From the NCBI GenBank assembly GCA_050743385.1, contig JBOGFJ010000100.1, forward strand, positions 1-14,244: a stretch of 14,244 nucleotides of DNA, given 5' to 3'. This stretch comes from JACDBD01 sp050743385. Its GTDB lineage: Bacteria > Actinomycetota > Acidimicrobiia > IMCC26256 > JACDBD01. Shown here in pieces: positions 6,358 to 14,244 of the stretch. Made by a program: the position numbers and the translations under genes. The notes below the pieces were generated by a model that saw nothing but the letters and a program-made list of their open reading frames with translations, made no database searches and was not told where the DNA came from. How positions within the stretch are numbered: the first letter of the stretch is position 1; every line of letters starts with the position of its first letter.

Positions 6358-8973
6358 TCAAGAGGGTGCGGCCGTTTGCGCGCGCAGTGCGGCCAGCATC
6401 TCGGCGCGGGTCGTCGCGCCGACCTTCTGGCGGATCTTGGCGACGTGGTGCTCGACGGTCTTGGGCGAGATGAACAGCTGGGCGCCGATCTCCTTGTGCG
6501 TCAGCCCGTCGAGCACGTAGGCGGCGACCTCCTGCTCGCGCTCCGAGAGCGCCTCGACCGTTCGTGACGGCCCTCCCCCCTCGCGTGCCGGGATCGACTC
6601 CTTGAGGTCGCGTGCCCGACCGAGCAGGGCGCGCGTGACCGATCGGTCGGTCGTGCGAATCGCCGCCTGGCCCGTGAGGCGGGACGCCTCCCACGAGAGC
6701 CCGGCGGCCGCGAGACCTGCCGTCGCGGTATCGACCGAGTCGGGATCGACCTCGCCGCCGAGGAGATCGCGCCAGGCCCGGGCGGCCGGCGCCAATCCCG
6801 CGAGCCGCTCGTGCGCCGGCGTCGTCGCCTCGAGTGCAGCTGCACATCGGGTGACGGCGGCCGCGTCGTCGGCGGCGACGGCGGTCTCGAGCGCGGCCCA
6901 CCGCAGCGCCAGCGTCCACAGCGGGGGGTTGCCCAGCTCGGCGACGATCCGAGCCACCTCCGCGAGCTTGGCCACTGCCGCCGAACCTCCCGACTGGAGC
7001 CGCACCGCGCTCGTCGCGAGCTCGGCGAGCGGCTCGAGCGCGAAGAGGTCGGCTTGCGCGCGGAGGAGCGCCGGCTCGGCTCGTTCCCACACTCCGCCGA
7101 GCCGGGCGAGGTCGCCCCTCCGCCGGGCCAGGCCGGCGTCGAGCGCCGCCCGCAGGAGCTGCTCCCGCGTCGCGAGGCCTTCAGGTTTGATCTCGTCGAG
7201 CGTCAGTTCCGCCTGGGTCCAGTGACCGGCACGCATGGCCACCCAGCCGACGAGGAGGTGATGGCGAGCGGCCAAGCCCGGCCCGCCGACCTCGTGCTCG
7301 ACCGCGCGCGCGAGCAGATGCTCCGCGAGCGTGAAGTCGCAAGCGGCGGCGGCGACCACCGCGCCCAGCGCATGGGGCGTATCGGGGAGCACGAGGCGCC
7401 CCGTGCTCGCCTCGAGCAGCTCGGCCGACTCGACGAAACCGGCGAGCGCGTCGCCGAGCGACCCGTCGACGGACCGGACCGCGCTCGCCGCCAGCGCCAC
7501 GATGGCCTCGACCGCGAGGCGGGCGGGGCGCTCGAGCTCGTCCTCGGCCTCGGCGAGGGCGGCGCGGGCGTCGGTGACCCGGCCGAGCGCGACCAGACCG
7601 GGAACCGCGAGCAGCCGGAACACCGCGTCCGGGGTGTCGGGGTGGTCGCGCACCGCTCCGAAGAGCTGTGCCGACCGGCCCCACAGGCCGCGGCTGCCGA
7701 GCACGCCCGCGAGCACCGCGGTTGCGCGCGCCCGATGGGACGGGTCTCCCTCCGCCAGCGCGGTGTCGGCGAGCTCGACCGCGCTGTCGAGGTCGCCGGT
7801 GAGCGCGGCGGCCTCGCCCCGGTAGGCGGCGATGGTGGCTGCGTCGGCGCCGGCCTCGAGGGCCCGCTCCAGCCATTCGCGCGCGAGCGCGGGCGTCTCC
7901 GCGAGTGCGGCGTTGCCGGCGGCGACGAGCGTCGTCACCGCTTCGGGCCCCACGGCCCCACCGGCGACGAGGTGCTCGGCCGCCCGCCCGGGCGGGTCGC
8001 CCCGGTCGACGAGGGCGGTGGCGAGGCGCGTGTGGAGGCGCCGGCGCTCGGTGGTGGGCATGGCGTCTGCGACGGCCTCGGCGACGATCGGGAGGAGCTC
8101 GTCGTGACCGGGCACGAGCAGCCCGGTGGCGCGCAACTCGTCGACCACGGCGGCGAGCGCACCCGGCTCGAGATCGGCGAGCGCGACGAGCAGCTCGTCG
8201 TCGAGCGCGGAGCCGAGGCTCAGAGCCCCCAGTGCCCGACGCGCCGGCTCGCCGAGGTTGCCGCTCACCGCCCGCACGCGCTCGACCAGCGGGGCCGGCA
8301 CCGGTCCCGGCGGCTCGCGGAACGCGCCGCGCTCGAGCACACCTGCTGCCGCCCACGCGCGCACGAGCTCGTCGACGAAGAGGACCACGCCCTCGGTTCG
8401 TACCATCAGCGCGTCGACGAGCTCGTCGTCGACGGGGGCGTCGAGCGCGCGCGCGGCCCGCTCGCCCACGTCGGCGTCGGTGAGCGGCGGCAGCCACAGG
8501 AGCGGGCCGTGACGGGCGACGACGCTGTCGAGCGCGGCCAGCTCCTGCGACGCGGTCGACGGGCGATGTGCGACGACGACTCCCGCACCCTGCTCGCGGC
8601 TGCGTTCGGCCACCGCGACGAGGACGTGCAGCGACGACGGGTCGAGCCACTGGGCGTCGTCGACGACGAGGGCGCCGGCACCGAGGCGCTCGCCGACCGC
8701 GGCACGCGCGCGGCGCTCGCCGGCACCACCGGGCTTGGGCGCATCGCCGTCGAGCAGCGCCTCGATCGCGGCGAACGGCACGTCGTGCTCGAGCCTGCGT
8801 GCGGTCACCCGGGTGACGACGACGTCGCGATCCTCGAGGACGGCGGCGACCGCGTCGAGCACCTCGCTCTTTCCGTACCCGCCGGGACCCACGATGACGC
8901 CCGCCGCAGGCGTGCCGTCGTCGCCGACGATCGGCTCGACCACCCGCTGCACGTCGGACGGCGGCCCTGCCAC
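6358..8973 (-). CDS. Large ATP-binding LuxR-type regulator (LAL/STAND-like; IniR-like by position)
   Basis: An 871-aa cytoplasmic regulator. An N-terminal AAA/STAND ATPase has Walker A GPGGYGKS at 29-36 and Walker B LVVDDAQWLD at 102-111. A long Ala/Leu-rich helical middle (about 250-790) resembles the TPR-like sensor region of this family. A C-terminal LuxR/GerE helix-turn-helix occupies about 809-865 (LSEREQEVAAYVLDGLTHKE, then SPKTVEHHVAKIRQKVGA). Such proteins switch between ADP- and ATP-bound states on ligand binding and activate promoters. In M. tuberculosis IniR, a signal-transduction ATPase beside iniBAC, activates that operon. Location and architecture suggest the same role here, but LAL regulators are numerous in actinomycetes and this could control something else. 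The start is GTG at 8973, with no clear ribosome site, 11 bp after the stop of the PHP-domain gene, so the two are probably cotranscribed. The first motif comes unusually close to the N-terminus. Confidence 0.88.
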   Translation of the reverse strand: MAGPPSDVQRVVEPIVGDDGTPAAGVIVGPGGYGKSEVLDAVAAVLEDRDVVVTRVTARRLEHDVPFAAIEALLDGDAPKPGGAGERRARAAVGERLGAGALVVDDAQWLDPSSLHVLVAVAERSREQGAGVVVAHRPSTASQELAALDSVVARHGPLLWLPPLTDADVGERAARALDAPVDDELVDALMVRTEGVVLFVDELVRAWAAAGVLERGAFREPPGPVPAPLVERVRAVSGNLGEPARRALGALSLGSALDDELLVALADLEPGALAAVVDELRATGLLVPGHDELLPIVAEAVADAMPTTERRRLHTRLATALVDRGDPPGRAAEHLVAGGAVGPEAVTTLVAAGNAALAETPALAREWLERALEAGADAATIAAYRGEAAALTGDLDSAVELADTALAEGDPSHRARATAVLAGVLGSRGLWGRSAQLFGAVRDHPDTPDAVFRLLAVPGLVALGRVTDARAALAEAEDELERPARLAVEAIVALAASAVRSVDGSLGDALAGFVESAELLEASTGRLVLPDTPHALGAVVAAAACDFTLAEHLLARAVEHEVGGPGLAARHHLLVGWVAMRAGHWTQAELTLDEIKPEGLATREQLLRAALDAGLARRRGDLARLGGVWERAEPALLRAQADLFALEPLAELATSAVRLQSGGSAAVAKLAEVARIVAELGNPPLWTLALRWAALETAVAADDAAAVTRCAAALEATTPAHERLAGLAPAARAWRDLLGGEVDPDSVDTATAGLAAAGLSWEASRLTGQAAIRTTDRSVTRALLGRARDLKESIPAREGGGPSRTVEALSEREQEVAAYVLDGLTHKEIGAQLFISPKTVEHHVAKIRQKVGATTRAEMLAALRAQTAAPS

Positions 8974-8984
8974 GGGTCGCGATG

Positions 8985-9830
8985 CTATGGCCGGCGGGCC
9001 TCCAAGTCGTCCAGTAGCTCGTCGGGCACGGCGAGGTCGCCCCGGCCGATGCCGACACGCAGGTCAGGCTTGTTGTCGCCGTGGTAGTCGGAGCCGCCGG
9101 TCACCGCGAGCCCATGACGGACGGCCAGCTCCGTGTACGCCGCCCGCTCGTCCGGCGTGTAACGGCCGTACTCGCACTCGAGGCCGTCGAGCCCCTCGGC
9201 GGCGAGCACGCCGACGAGCTCGTCGAGCGGTCGGGCCTCGAGCTCGAGCGATCCCGGGTGCGCGACCACCGTCACCCCGCCGGATGCGTGCGCGAGCTCG
9301 ATCGACTCCTCGGGCCGCAGTCGCACGCGCTCGAAGTACGCCGGCTTGTCCTTGGCGAGCCAGCGGTCGAACGCCTCCTGGATCGAGGCGACGTACCCCT
9401 TCTCCATCAGGACTCGCGCGATATGAGGGCGTCCGACCGAGCCGGGGCCCGCCTTGGCCAGCACCTCGTCGAGGGTGATCTCGATGCCGTGGCCTCGCAG
9501 CGACTCGAGGATCTGATCGTTGCGCTCGGCCCGACCGGCTTGCAGCGCCCCCATCCGGTCACGCAGCGGTCCCGACGAGTCGTCGACGAAGTAGACGAGG
9601 AGGTGCATCGAGCCAGGCGCGCGCCCGCCGAGCTCGCACGAGATCTCGCAGCCCGGCACGAGTCGCACCCCGTGTGCCTCGGCCGCGGCGCGGGCCTCGG
9701 GAAGGTGGTCGAGCGTGTCGTGGTCGGTGAGCGCGAGCGCCGCCAACCCCGCCGCCGCCCCCAGCGCGACGACATCGGCGGGCGGGTCGGTGCCGTCCGA
9801 GACGGTGGAGTGGCTGTGGAGGTCGATCAC
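8985..9830 (-). CDS. PHP-domain phosphoesterase (YciV/RNase AM-like)
   Basis: A 281-aa polymerase-and-histidinol-phosphatase fold protein with the full set of metal-binding motifs: DLHSHS at 3-8, LTDHDT at 34-39, GCEIS at 60-64, GRPHIAR at 133-139, AHPG at 190-193 and GSDYHGD at 246-252. Length and motif order match the YciV/TrpH group, which hydrolyses 3',5'-nucleoside bisphosphates such as pAp and trims short 5' ends of RNA. pAp is a by-product of PAPS use, so proximity to cysC (APS kinase) is functionally suggestive. The GTG at 9828-9830 places the first metal motif at residue 3, typical of the family; the ribosome site is weak. The gene is followed within 11 bp by the LuxR-type regulator, so they probably form an operon, although a functional link is not obvious. 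Confidence 0.9.
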   Translation of the reverse strand: MIDLHSHSTVSDGTDPPADVVALGAAAGLAALALTDHDTLDHLPEARAAAEAHGVRLVPGCEISCELGGRAPGSMHLLVYFVDDSSGPLRDRMGALQAGRAERNDQILESLRGHGIEITLDEVLAKAGPGSVGRPHIARVLMEKGYVASIQEAFDRWLAKDKPAYFERVRLRPEESIELAHASGGVTVVAHPGSLELEARPLDELVGVLAAEGLDGLECEYGRYTPDERAAYTELAVRHGLAVTGGSDYHGDNKPDLRVGIGRGDLAVPDELLDDLEARRP

Positions 9831-9956
9831 GAAGGCCTGCCATCCACGAAGGGAACACGTGGCATTGCGCGGGAGCGACGAGCGGCCCGAAGAGCGGCGG
9901 CAGGTACCCTGTCGCCGAGGGAGTGCGACCAGGCAATGAGGTCGATCACGGGCGCG
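9831..9956. other. Gap between cysC and the PHP gene
   Basis: This 126-bp stretch holds no convincing gene, hairpin or promoter. The 13-bp sequence GAGGTCGATCACG (9938-9950) repeats the start region of the PHP gene (9819-9831), and a 40-codon open frame on the minus strand (9949-9827) ends in a 4-nt overlap with the PHP start. It lacks a ribosome site. Confidence 0.3.
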
Positions 9957-10517
<561 letters not shown>

Positions 10518-10590
10518 CGGGCGAGGACCGTAGTTGACGGGAGACTGATCCTCCGCATGGGATACTGAACGTTCAGAGAGGAGAGCACGG

Positions 10591-12069
10591 GTGGCGGCTG
10601 AGGGAATCGGCGAGGCCTGTGGCGTCTTCGGCGTCTACGCACCGGGTCATCCGGTGGCCAACCTCGCCTACCTGGGTCTCTACGCCCTCCAACACCGGGG
10701 CCAGGAATCGGCCGGCATCGCCGTCAGCGACGGCGAGACCGTCACGGTTGTCAAGGACATGGGCCTCGTCACCCAGGTGTTCGACGAGCGCCGCCTCGCC
10801 CCTCTCGACGGCCACCTCGCCATCGGGCACGTCCGCTATTCCACGACCGGGTCGAGCAACTGGCGCAACGCCCAGCCGGTCTACCGGTCCGTGGGCGACG
10901 CCGGCTTCGCCCTCGGCCACAACGGCAATCTCACCAACACCGGCGAGCTCGCCGAAGGCCTGGGGATGCTTCCGGGCCTGACCGCGGCCCAGGCCCTCGC
11001 CGACTCCACGACCGACTCCGACCTCGTCGCCGAGCTGCTGGCGCGGGCGTACGCGCCCGAGGCCCGCTCCGACGGGCGCGACCTCGAGACCGCCCTGGCG
11101 TCGGTGCTTCCCGACCTCGCGGGCGCGTTCACGTTCGTGCTGATGGACGAGGCCCACCTCATCGGGGTGCGCGACCGCCACGGCTTCCGGCCGCTCGTGC
11201 TCGGCCGGATCGAGGGTGGCTGGGTGCTGGCGAGCGAGAGCGCAGCCCTCGACATCGTCGGCGCTCACTTCGTGCGCGACATCGAGCCGGGCGAGATGGT
11301 GGTGATCGACGCCACCGGTGTGCGCGAGCGGCGCTACGCCGAACCCACCCCGAAGCTGTGCCTGTTCGAGTTCGTCTACTTCGCCCGTCCCGACACCCGG
11401 CTCTACAACCAGAGCATCCACGCCGCCCGCCAGCGCATGGGCGAAGAGCTCGCCCGCCAGGCGCCGGTCGAGGCCGAGATGGTGATGCCGGTGCCCGAGT
11501 CGGGGATCCCGGCCGCCCAGGGTTATGCCCGCGCGTCGGGCATCCCCTACGGCGACGGGCTGGTGAAGAACCGCTACGTCGGCCGCACGTTCATCCAGCC
11601 CAGCCAGCAGCTGCGGGGGCAGGGCGTGCGGCTCAAGCTCAACCCGCTGCCCGAGAACATCCGGGGCAAGCGCCTCGTCGTGGTCGACGACTCGATCGTG
11701 CGAGGCACGACGACGCGCCAGGTCGTGTCGATGCTGCGGGAGGCGGGCGCGGCCGAGGTGCACTTCCGGGTGTCGTCGCCGCCGTACCGCTGGCCTTGCT
11801 TCTACGGGATGGACACGGGCAATCGCTCCGACCTGCTCGCCGCCGACATGTCGGTGGGTGAGATCCGCGACTTCCTCGGCGTCGACTCGCTCGCGTACCT
11901 CGAGCTCGACCGGCTGCTCACCGCCACCGGTGCGTCACCGGCGTCGTTCTGCACCGCGTGCCTCTCGGGCGAGTACCCCGTGCCGGTTCCCGAGGCCGAC
12001 GCCAAGCTCGTGCTCGAGGAGGACGGGTCGGTGCGGGCGCCCTCATCGGTTCCCTCGTCGACCGCGTGA
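10591..12069 (+). CDS. purF: Amidophosphoribosyltransferase
   Basis: A 492-aa enzyme for the first committed step of purine synthesis, making phosphoribosylamine from PRPP and glutamine. The N-terminal glutaminase domain has Cys10 as nucleophile after a short propeptide (GEACGVFGVY), then LQHRGQESAGI (33-43) and GHVRYSTTG (79-87). The phosphoribosyltransferase motif LVVVDDSIVRGTT is at 362-374. Cys257, Cys403, Cys454 and Cys457 sit where the B. subtilis-type enzyme binds a 4Fe-4S cluster, so this is the iron-sulfur class with a cleaved propeptide. The GTG at 10591 follows AGGAG (10579-10583) with 7-nt spacing. The stop overlaps the purM start by 4 nt, giving a coupled purFM pair. Confidence 0.97.
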   Translation: MAAEGIGEACGVFGVYAPGHPVANLAYLGLYALQHRGQESAGIAVSDGETVTVVKDMGLVTQVFDERRLAPLDGHLAIGHVRYSTTGSSNWRNAQPVYRSVGDAGFALGHNGNLTNTGELAEGLGMLPGLTAAQALADSTTDSDLVAELLARAYAPEARSDGRDLETALASVLPDLAGAFTFVLMDEAHLIGVRDRHGFRPLVLGRIEGGWVLASESAALDIVGAHFVRDIEPGEMVVIDATGVRERRYAEPTPKLCLFEFVYFARPDTRLYNQSIHAARQRMGEELARQAPVEAEMVMPVPESGIPAAQGYARASGIPYGDGLVKNRYVGRTFIQPSQQLRGQGVRLKLNPLPENIRGKRLVVVDDSIVRGTTTRQVVSMLREAGAAEVHFRVSSPPYRWPCFYGMDTGNRSDLLAADMSVGEIRDFLGVDSLAYLELDRLLTATGASPASFCTACLSGEYPVPVPEADAKLVLEEDGSVRAPSSVPSSTA

Positions 12070-13124
12070 CCGATCGAACCAGGCGCCCCGACGAGCCGCT
12101 CACGTACGCGGCGGCTGGTGTCGACATCGCCGCCGGCGACAAGGCCGTGGAGTTGATCAAGGATCACCTGCGCTCGACCCGACGGGCCGAGGTGATCGGC
12201 GACGTGGGCGGGTTCGCGGGGCTGTTCTCGCTCGGCGGGCTGCGCCATGCCGACCCGGTGCTGGTGGCGTCGACCGATGGCGTGGGCACCAAGTCTCTGG
12301 TGGCGCGGCTGGCGGGCCGCTACGACACGATCGGCATCGACGTCGTGGCGTGCTCGGTCGACGACATCGCCGCCAACGGCGCCGAGCCGCTGTTCTTCCT
12401 CGATTACCTCTCGGTCGGCAAGCTGGTGCCGGAGACCGTCGACGAGATCGTCGCCGGAGTGGCGCACGGGTGCCGGCAGGCGGGGTGCGCGCTGCTGGGC
12501 GGGGAGATGTCGGAGCATCCCGACGCGATGGAGCCGGGCGAGTTCGACCTGGTGGGCTTCGCCGTCGGCGTCGCCGCGCGTGACGGCCTGCTGCCGGCCG
12601 GCGTCGCCGCCGGTGACCAGGTGCTCGGGATTGCCAGTCCCGGTCTTCGCTGCAACGGGTACTCCCTTGCCCGTCGGGCACTGCTCGATCGGGCGGAGCG
12701 GTCGCTCGTCGAGCCCGCATGGGAGGGCGCCGGTGTGAGCCTGGGCGAGGAGCTGCTGCGTCCAAGCGTCATCTACGCGCCGGCGCTCGCCCGTCTCCGG
12801 GCGTCGTGCCCCGTGCATGCGTTCGTCCACGTGACCGGCGGTGGCATCGCCGGGAACCTCGTCCGGGTCGTGCCCGACGACTGCGATGCCGTCGTGCGTC
12901 GGGGCACCTGGCCCGAGCCACGGATCTTCGCCGAGGTGCAGGCGGCGGGCGACGTGCCCCACGCCGAGATGGAGCACGTCTTCAACCTCGGCCTCGGCAT
13001 GCTCGCGGTCGTCGCTCCCGGCGACGCGGCCGCCGCCCTGGACGCGCTGGCGGCCGACGGTTTGGAAGCCTGGAATGTCGGGAATGTGACGAGTGGGCAC
13101 CGGCGGGTGACCGTCGAGTCCTGA
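12066..13124 (+). CDS. purM: Phosphoribosylformylglycinamidine cyclo-ligase (AIR synthetase)
   Basis: A 352-aa enzyme of the PurM/ThiL/SelD ATP-binding fold that closes the imidazole ring of AIR, the fifth step of purine synthesis. Recognisable motifs are YAAAGVDIAAGDKAVELIK (14-32), STDGVGTKSLVA (69-80), DDIAANGAEPLFFLDYLSVG (99-118), GGEMSEHPDAM (145-155), CNGYSLARRAL (196-206), VTGGGIAGNLVRVVP (256-270) and VFNLGLGM (305-312). Two positions differ from the commonest forms: GGEMSEHP instead of GGETAEHP or GGETAEMP, and CNGYS instead of SNGYS. The GTG at 12066 overlaps the purF stop (GTGA) and gives normal length; the open frame runs upstream inside purF but that part is not PurM-like. It has no own ribosome site, so translation is probably coupled to purF. 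Confidence 0.96.
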   Translation: MTDRTRRPDEPLTYAAAGVDIAAGDKAVELIKDHLRSTRRAEVIGDVGGFAGLFSLGGLRHADPVLVASTDGVGTKSLVARLAGRYDTIGIDVVACSVDDIAANGAEPLFFLDYLSVGKLVPETVDEIVAGVAHGCRQAGCALLGGEMSEHPDAMEPGEFDLVGFAVGVAARDGLLPAGVAAGDQVLGIASPGLRCNGYSLARRALLDRAERSLVEPAWEGAGVSLGEELLRPSVIYAPALARLRASCPVHAFVHVTGGGIAGNLVRVVPDDCDAVVRRGTWPEPRIFAEVQAAGDVPHAEMEHVFNLGLGMLAVVAPGDAAAALDALAADGLEAWNVGNVTSGHRRVTVES

Positions 13125-13321
13125 TGCGTGGGATGACGCGCACCCACCTCCCGGATGACTAGTCATTCCAGACGGCACCAATGACGCCAACGGGCTATCG
13201 CCCCCCGGAAAGCGCGCAGGTTACGCTAATCCCCGAAATGGGACACCCGGGCAGGGTCCGGTCGTCCATCGCAAGGCAACCGAGACCATCCGTATCGACG
13301 ACAAAGAGAAGAGAGAAGACA
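13125..13321 (+). promoter_or_regulatory. bldC upstream region with 12-bp palindrome
   Basis: A 197-bp gap between purM and bldC. It contains the perfect 12-bp palindrome ATGACTAGTCAT (13155-13166) and a -10-like TACGCT (13222-13227) without a convincing -35, which would give a leader of about 90 nt. No strong terminator hairpin follows purM here. The palindrome is a candidate operator or a chance AT-richer patch; nothing in the sequence identifies the binder. Confidence 0.3.
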
Positions 13322-13540
13322 GTGGAAGAACGAGCGTTGGACACGACCTCCGACCCGGACGCACTCCTGACACCCTCCGAGGTGGCCGCGATGTTCCGGG
13401 TGAACCCCAAGACGGTCACCCGCTGGGCCCGGGCCGGGAAGATCTCGGCGATCCGGACGCTCGGCGGCCACCGCCGCTTCCGGGCGGCGGAGATCCGGCG
13501 GTTCCTCGAGCAGGTCGAGGAGGGCGCCGAGACCCCCTGA
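13322..13540 (+). CDS. bldC: BldC-like MerR-family DNA-binding protein
   Basis: A 72-aa protein that is essentially one winged helix-turn-helix: LLTPSEVAAMFRVNPKTVTR (15-34), then WARAGKISAIRTLGGHRRFR (35-54), followed by a short charged helix. This is very close to Streptomyces BldC (about 68 aa), a developmental regulator that binds DNA head-to-tail on direct repeats and lacks the MerR effector domain. The GTG at 13322 is preferred over the upstream open frame (from 13181) because it gives the family length and a purine-rich AGAGAAGA stretch lies just upstream. The gene lies near purF and purM, as in Streptomyces. In organisms without sporulation its targets are unknown. It is followed by a strong hairpin. 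Confidence 0.92.
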   Translation: MEERALDTTSDPDALLTPSEVAAMFRVNPKTVTRWARAGKISAIRTLGGHRRFRAAEIRRFLEQVEEGAETP

Positions 13541-13564
13541 CGCTCTCGCCGCGGTGTCAGAGTC

Positions 13565-13595
13565 AGACGGCCCGGGCCGGAAGCCCGGGCCGTCT
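13565..13595 (+). terminator. Terminator hairpin after bldC
   Basis: AGACGGCCCGGGC (13565-13577) pairs perfectly with GCCCGGGCCGTCT (13583-13595) around the 5-nt loop CGGAA, a 13-bp stem beginning 25 bp after the bldC stop. There is no T tract. It lies between bldC and the possible convergent small gene, so it may serve both directions. Confidence 0.85.
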
Positions 13596-13609
13596 CGCGT
13601 CACGAGCTC

Positions 13610-13798
13610 CTAATGCAGTTGCCGCACGCAGCGCGTCCAAAAGTGACGTTGACGCGGGAGCACGCGGAACGTGGTGGTCCTCGGCTGGTACTCCGGGAGG
13701 GCGCGCGACCGGCGGAGCTCGTTGATCTCGCGGAGCGCGGTGAAGCGCTCTCGATCGGCCCCGAGGAGCTCGCCGTGGCTGACACGACCGGTGCGCAT
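13610..13798 (-). CDS. Possible small basic protein, 62 aa
   Basis: I do not recognise this family. It encodes 62 aa, rich in Arg, with a helical-looking first half (ADRERFTALREINELRRSRA, 14-33) and a basic C-terminus ending CVRQLH. Support comes from a good ribosome site (GAGAGGAG about 6 nt before the ATG at 13798) and from filling the gap between the bldC hairpin and the DUF222 gene. A plus-strand open frame covers the same stretch (13613-13933) but has no ribosome site. It could be spurious. No membrane segment, metal motif or helix-turn-helix is evident. Confidence 0.4.
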   Translation of the reverse strand: MRTGRVSHGELLGADRERFTALREINELRRSRALPEYQPRTTTFRVLPRQRHFWTRCVRQLH

Positions 13799-13950
13799 GC
13801 GGCGCTCCTCTCGCCCGTCACTCGCGCGGTGACGAGAGCCTCACCTGCGCCGAGCGTAGCCGCATGTCCCGCTCCGCAAGAAGGCCTCGCTTCACGTCGA
13901 GACCTCACCGGTCGATCGCGGAGAAGGGGTTAGTTGTCACACCCCAGGCG

Positions 13951-13956
13951 TATCGT
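13951..13956 (+). promoter_or_regulatory. -10-like element for a leaderless DUF222 gene
   Basis: TATCGT ends 6 nt before the ATG at 13963, the spacing expected if transcription starts at the start codon. No Shine-Dalgarno sequence is present. The -35 region is weak. Confidence 0.3.
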
Positions 13957-13962
13957 GAGCAC

Positions 13963-14244
13963 ATGTTCGGTTCGTCCGGGTCGGAGATCGGCGAGGCCGT
14001 AGCAGCGGCTGCCTCGGAGGACCGCGACGGCTGGTCCGGCGCCGCCCGTTCGGCTCGCCTGATCGAACTGCTCGAGGTGCGGGAGCGGCTCGACGCCGAG
14101 ATCCTCCGCTGCACCGGCGAGTGGGACGCGGCGGGGGCGTGGGCCGAGGATGCCGCGGCGACGCCGCAGTCGTGGCTGGTCCACCGCGCCCGGGTCACGC
14201 GCGCTGACGCGGTGCGCCTCGTCCGCGCCGCCCACCTCGCAGGG
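13963..14244 (+). CDS. DUF222 / 13E12-repeat family protein, N-terminal part (probable HNH endonuclease-type)
   Basis: The visible 94 residues run off the window. They show the typical beginning of DUF222 (13E12 repeat) proteins: LIELLEVRERLDAEILRCTG (about 33-52), then TPQSWLVHRARVTRADAVRL (about 67-86). The family is abundant and multi-copy in actinomycetes, and members usually carry a C-terminal HNH nuclease domain, which would lie beyond the window. Biological role is unsettled; mobile-element association is often suspected. The ATG is chosen from the start of similarity and the nearby TATCGT element. Confidence 0.8.
   Translation, partial: MFGSSGSEIGEAVAAAASEDRDGWSGAARSARLIELLEVRERLDAEILRCTGEWDAAGAWAEDAAATPQSWLVHRARVTRADAVRLVRAAHLAG

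Noticed and set aside
6811..9087. 758-aa plus-strand open frame
   Set aside because: Antisense to the LuxR-type regulator, whose Walker motifs and helix-turn-helix are clear; the translation is Arg/Gly/Glu-rich low complexity.
9827..9949. 40-aa minus-strand open frame between cysC and the PHP gene with a 4-nt overlap and a repeated 13-mer at its start
   Set aside because: No ribosome site, no recognised motif; one 13-bp repeat in a 14-kb GC-rich window can arise by chance.
10534..10566. TTGACG and GATACT upstream of purF as a -35/-10 pair
   Set aside because: The spacer is 21 bp, too long for a standard promoter; either element alone may be used but the pair is not supported.

Overview
High-GC DNA (about 70%) from an actinomycete. 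The evidence is a purF-purM-bldC cluster, a BldC-type MerR regulator, a DUF222/13E12-type gene, many GTG starts, several starts without a Shine-Dalgarno sequence, and strong GC hairpins without T tracts. The lineage within Actinomycetota cannot be fixed; an acidimicrobial or similar non-mycobacterial group is a guess.

Left part (1-8973): an Ini-type envelope-stress and membrane-remodelling locus. An Hsp70-like ATPase gene runs leftward off the window edge. Divergent to it are two small IniB-like genes (1359-2057 and 2255-2884), then two dynamin-like GTPase genes overlapping by 4 nt (iniA-like 2973-4850, iniC-like 4847-6319). Facing iniC, 38 bp away, is a large ATP-binding LuxR-type regulator (6358-8973). 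In Mycobacterium tuberculosis the isoniazid-inducible operon is iniB-iniA-iniC and its activator IniR is a signal-transduction ATPase encoded beside it, so this window looks like a variant of that system with a duplicated IniB and an added chaperone-like ATPase. The three likely promoters (hsp70-like, iniB1, iniB2) share a -10/discriminator of the form TAYGGTSGC. The two iniB promoters also share GATGTCC at nearly the same distance upstream. A perfect 11-bp hairpin separates the IniB part from the dynamin part.

Middle (8985-10517, minus strand): a PHP-domain phosphoesterase whose stop lies 11 bp before the LuxR-regulator start, and a solitary APS kinase gene, cysC.

Right part (10591-14244): purF and purM overlap by 4 nt and are followed by bldC and a strong terminator hairpin, an order also seen in Streptomyces. 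A possible 62-aa small gene on the minus strand follows, then the 5' end of a DUF222/13E12-type protein that runs off the window.

No rRNA, tRNA, CRISPR array, insertion sequence or replication origin was seen. No gene-free stretch exceeds 300 bp. All assignments come from reading motifs by eye; no database search was done.
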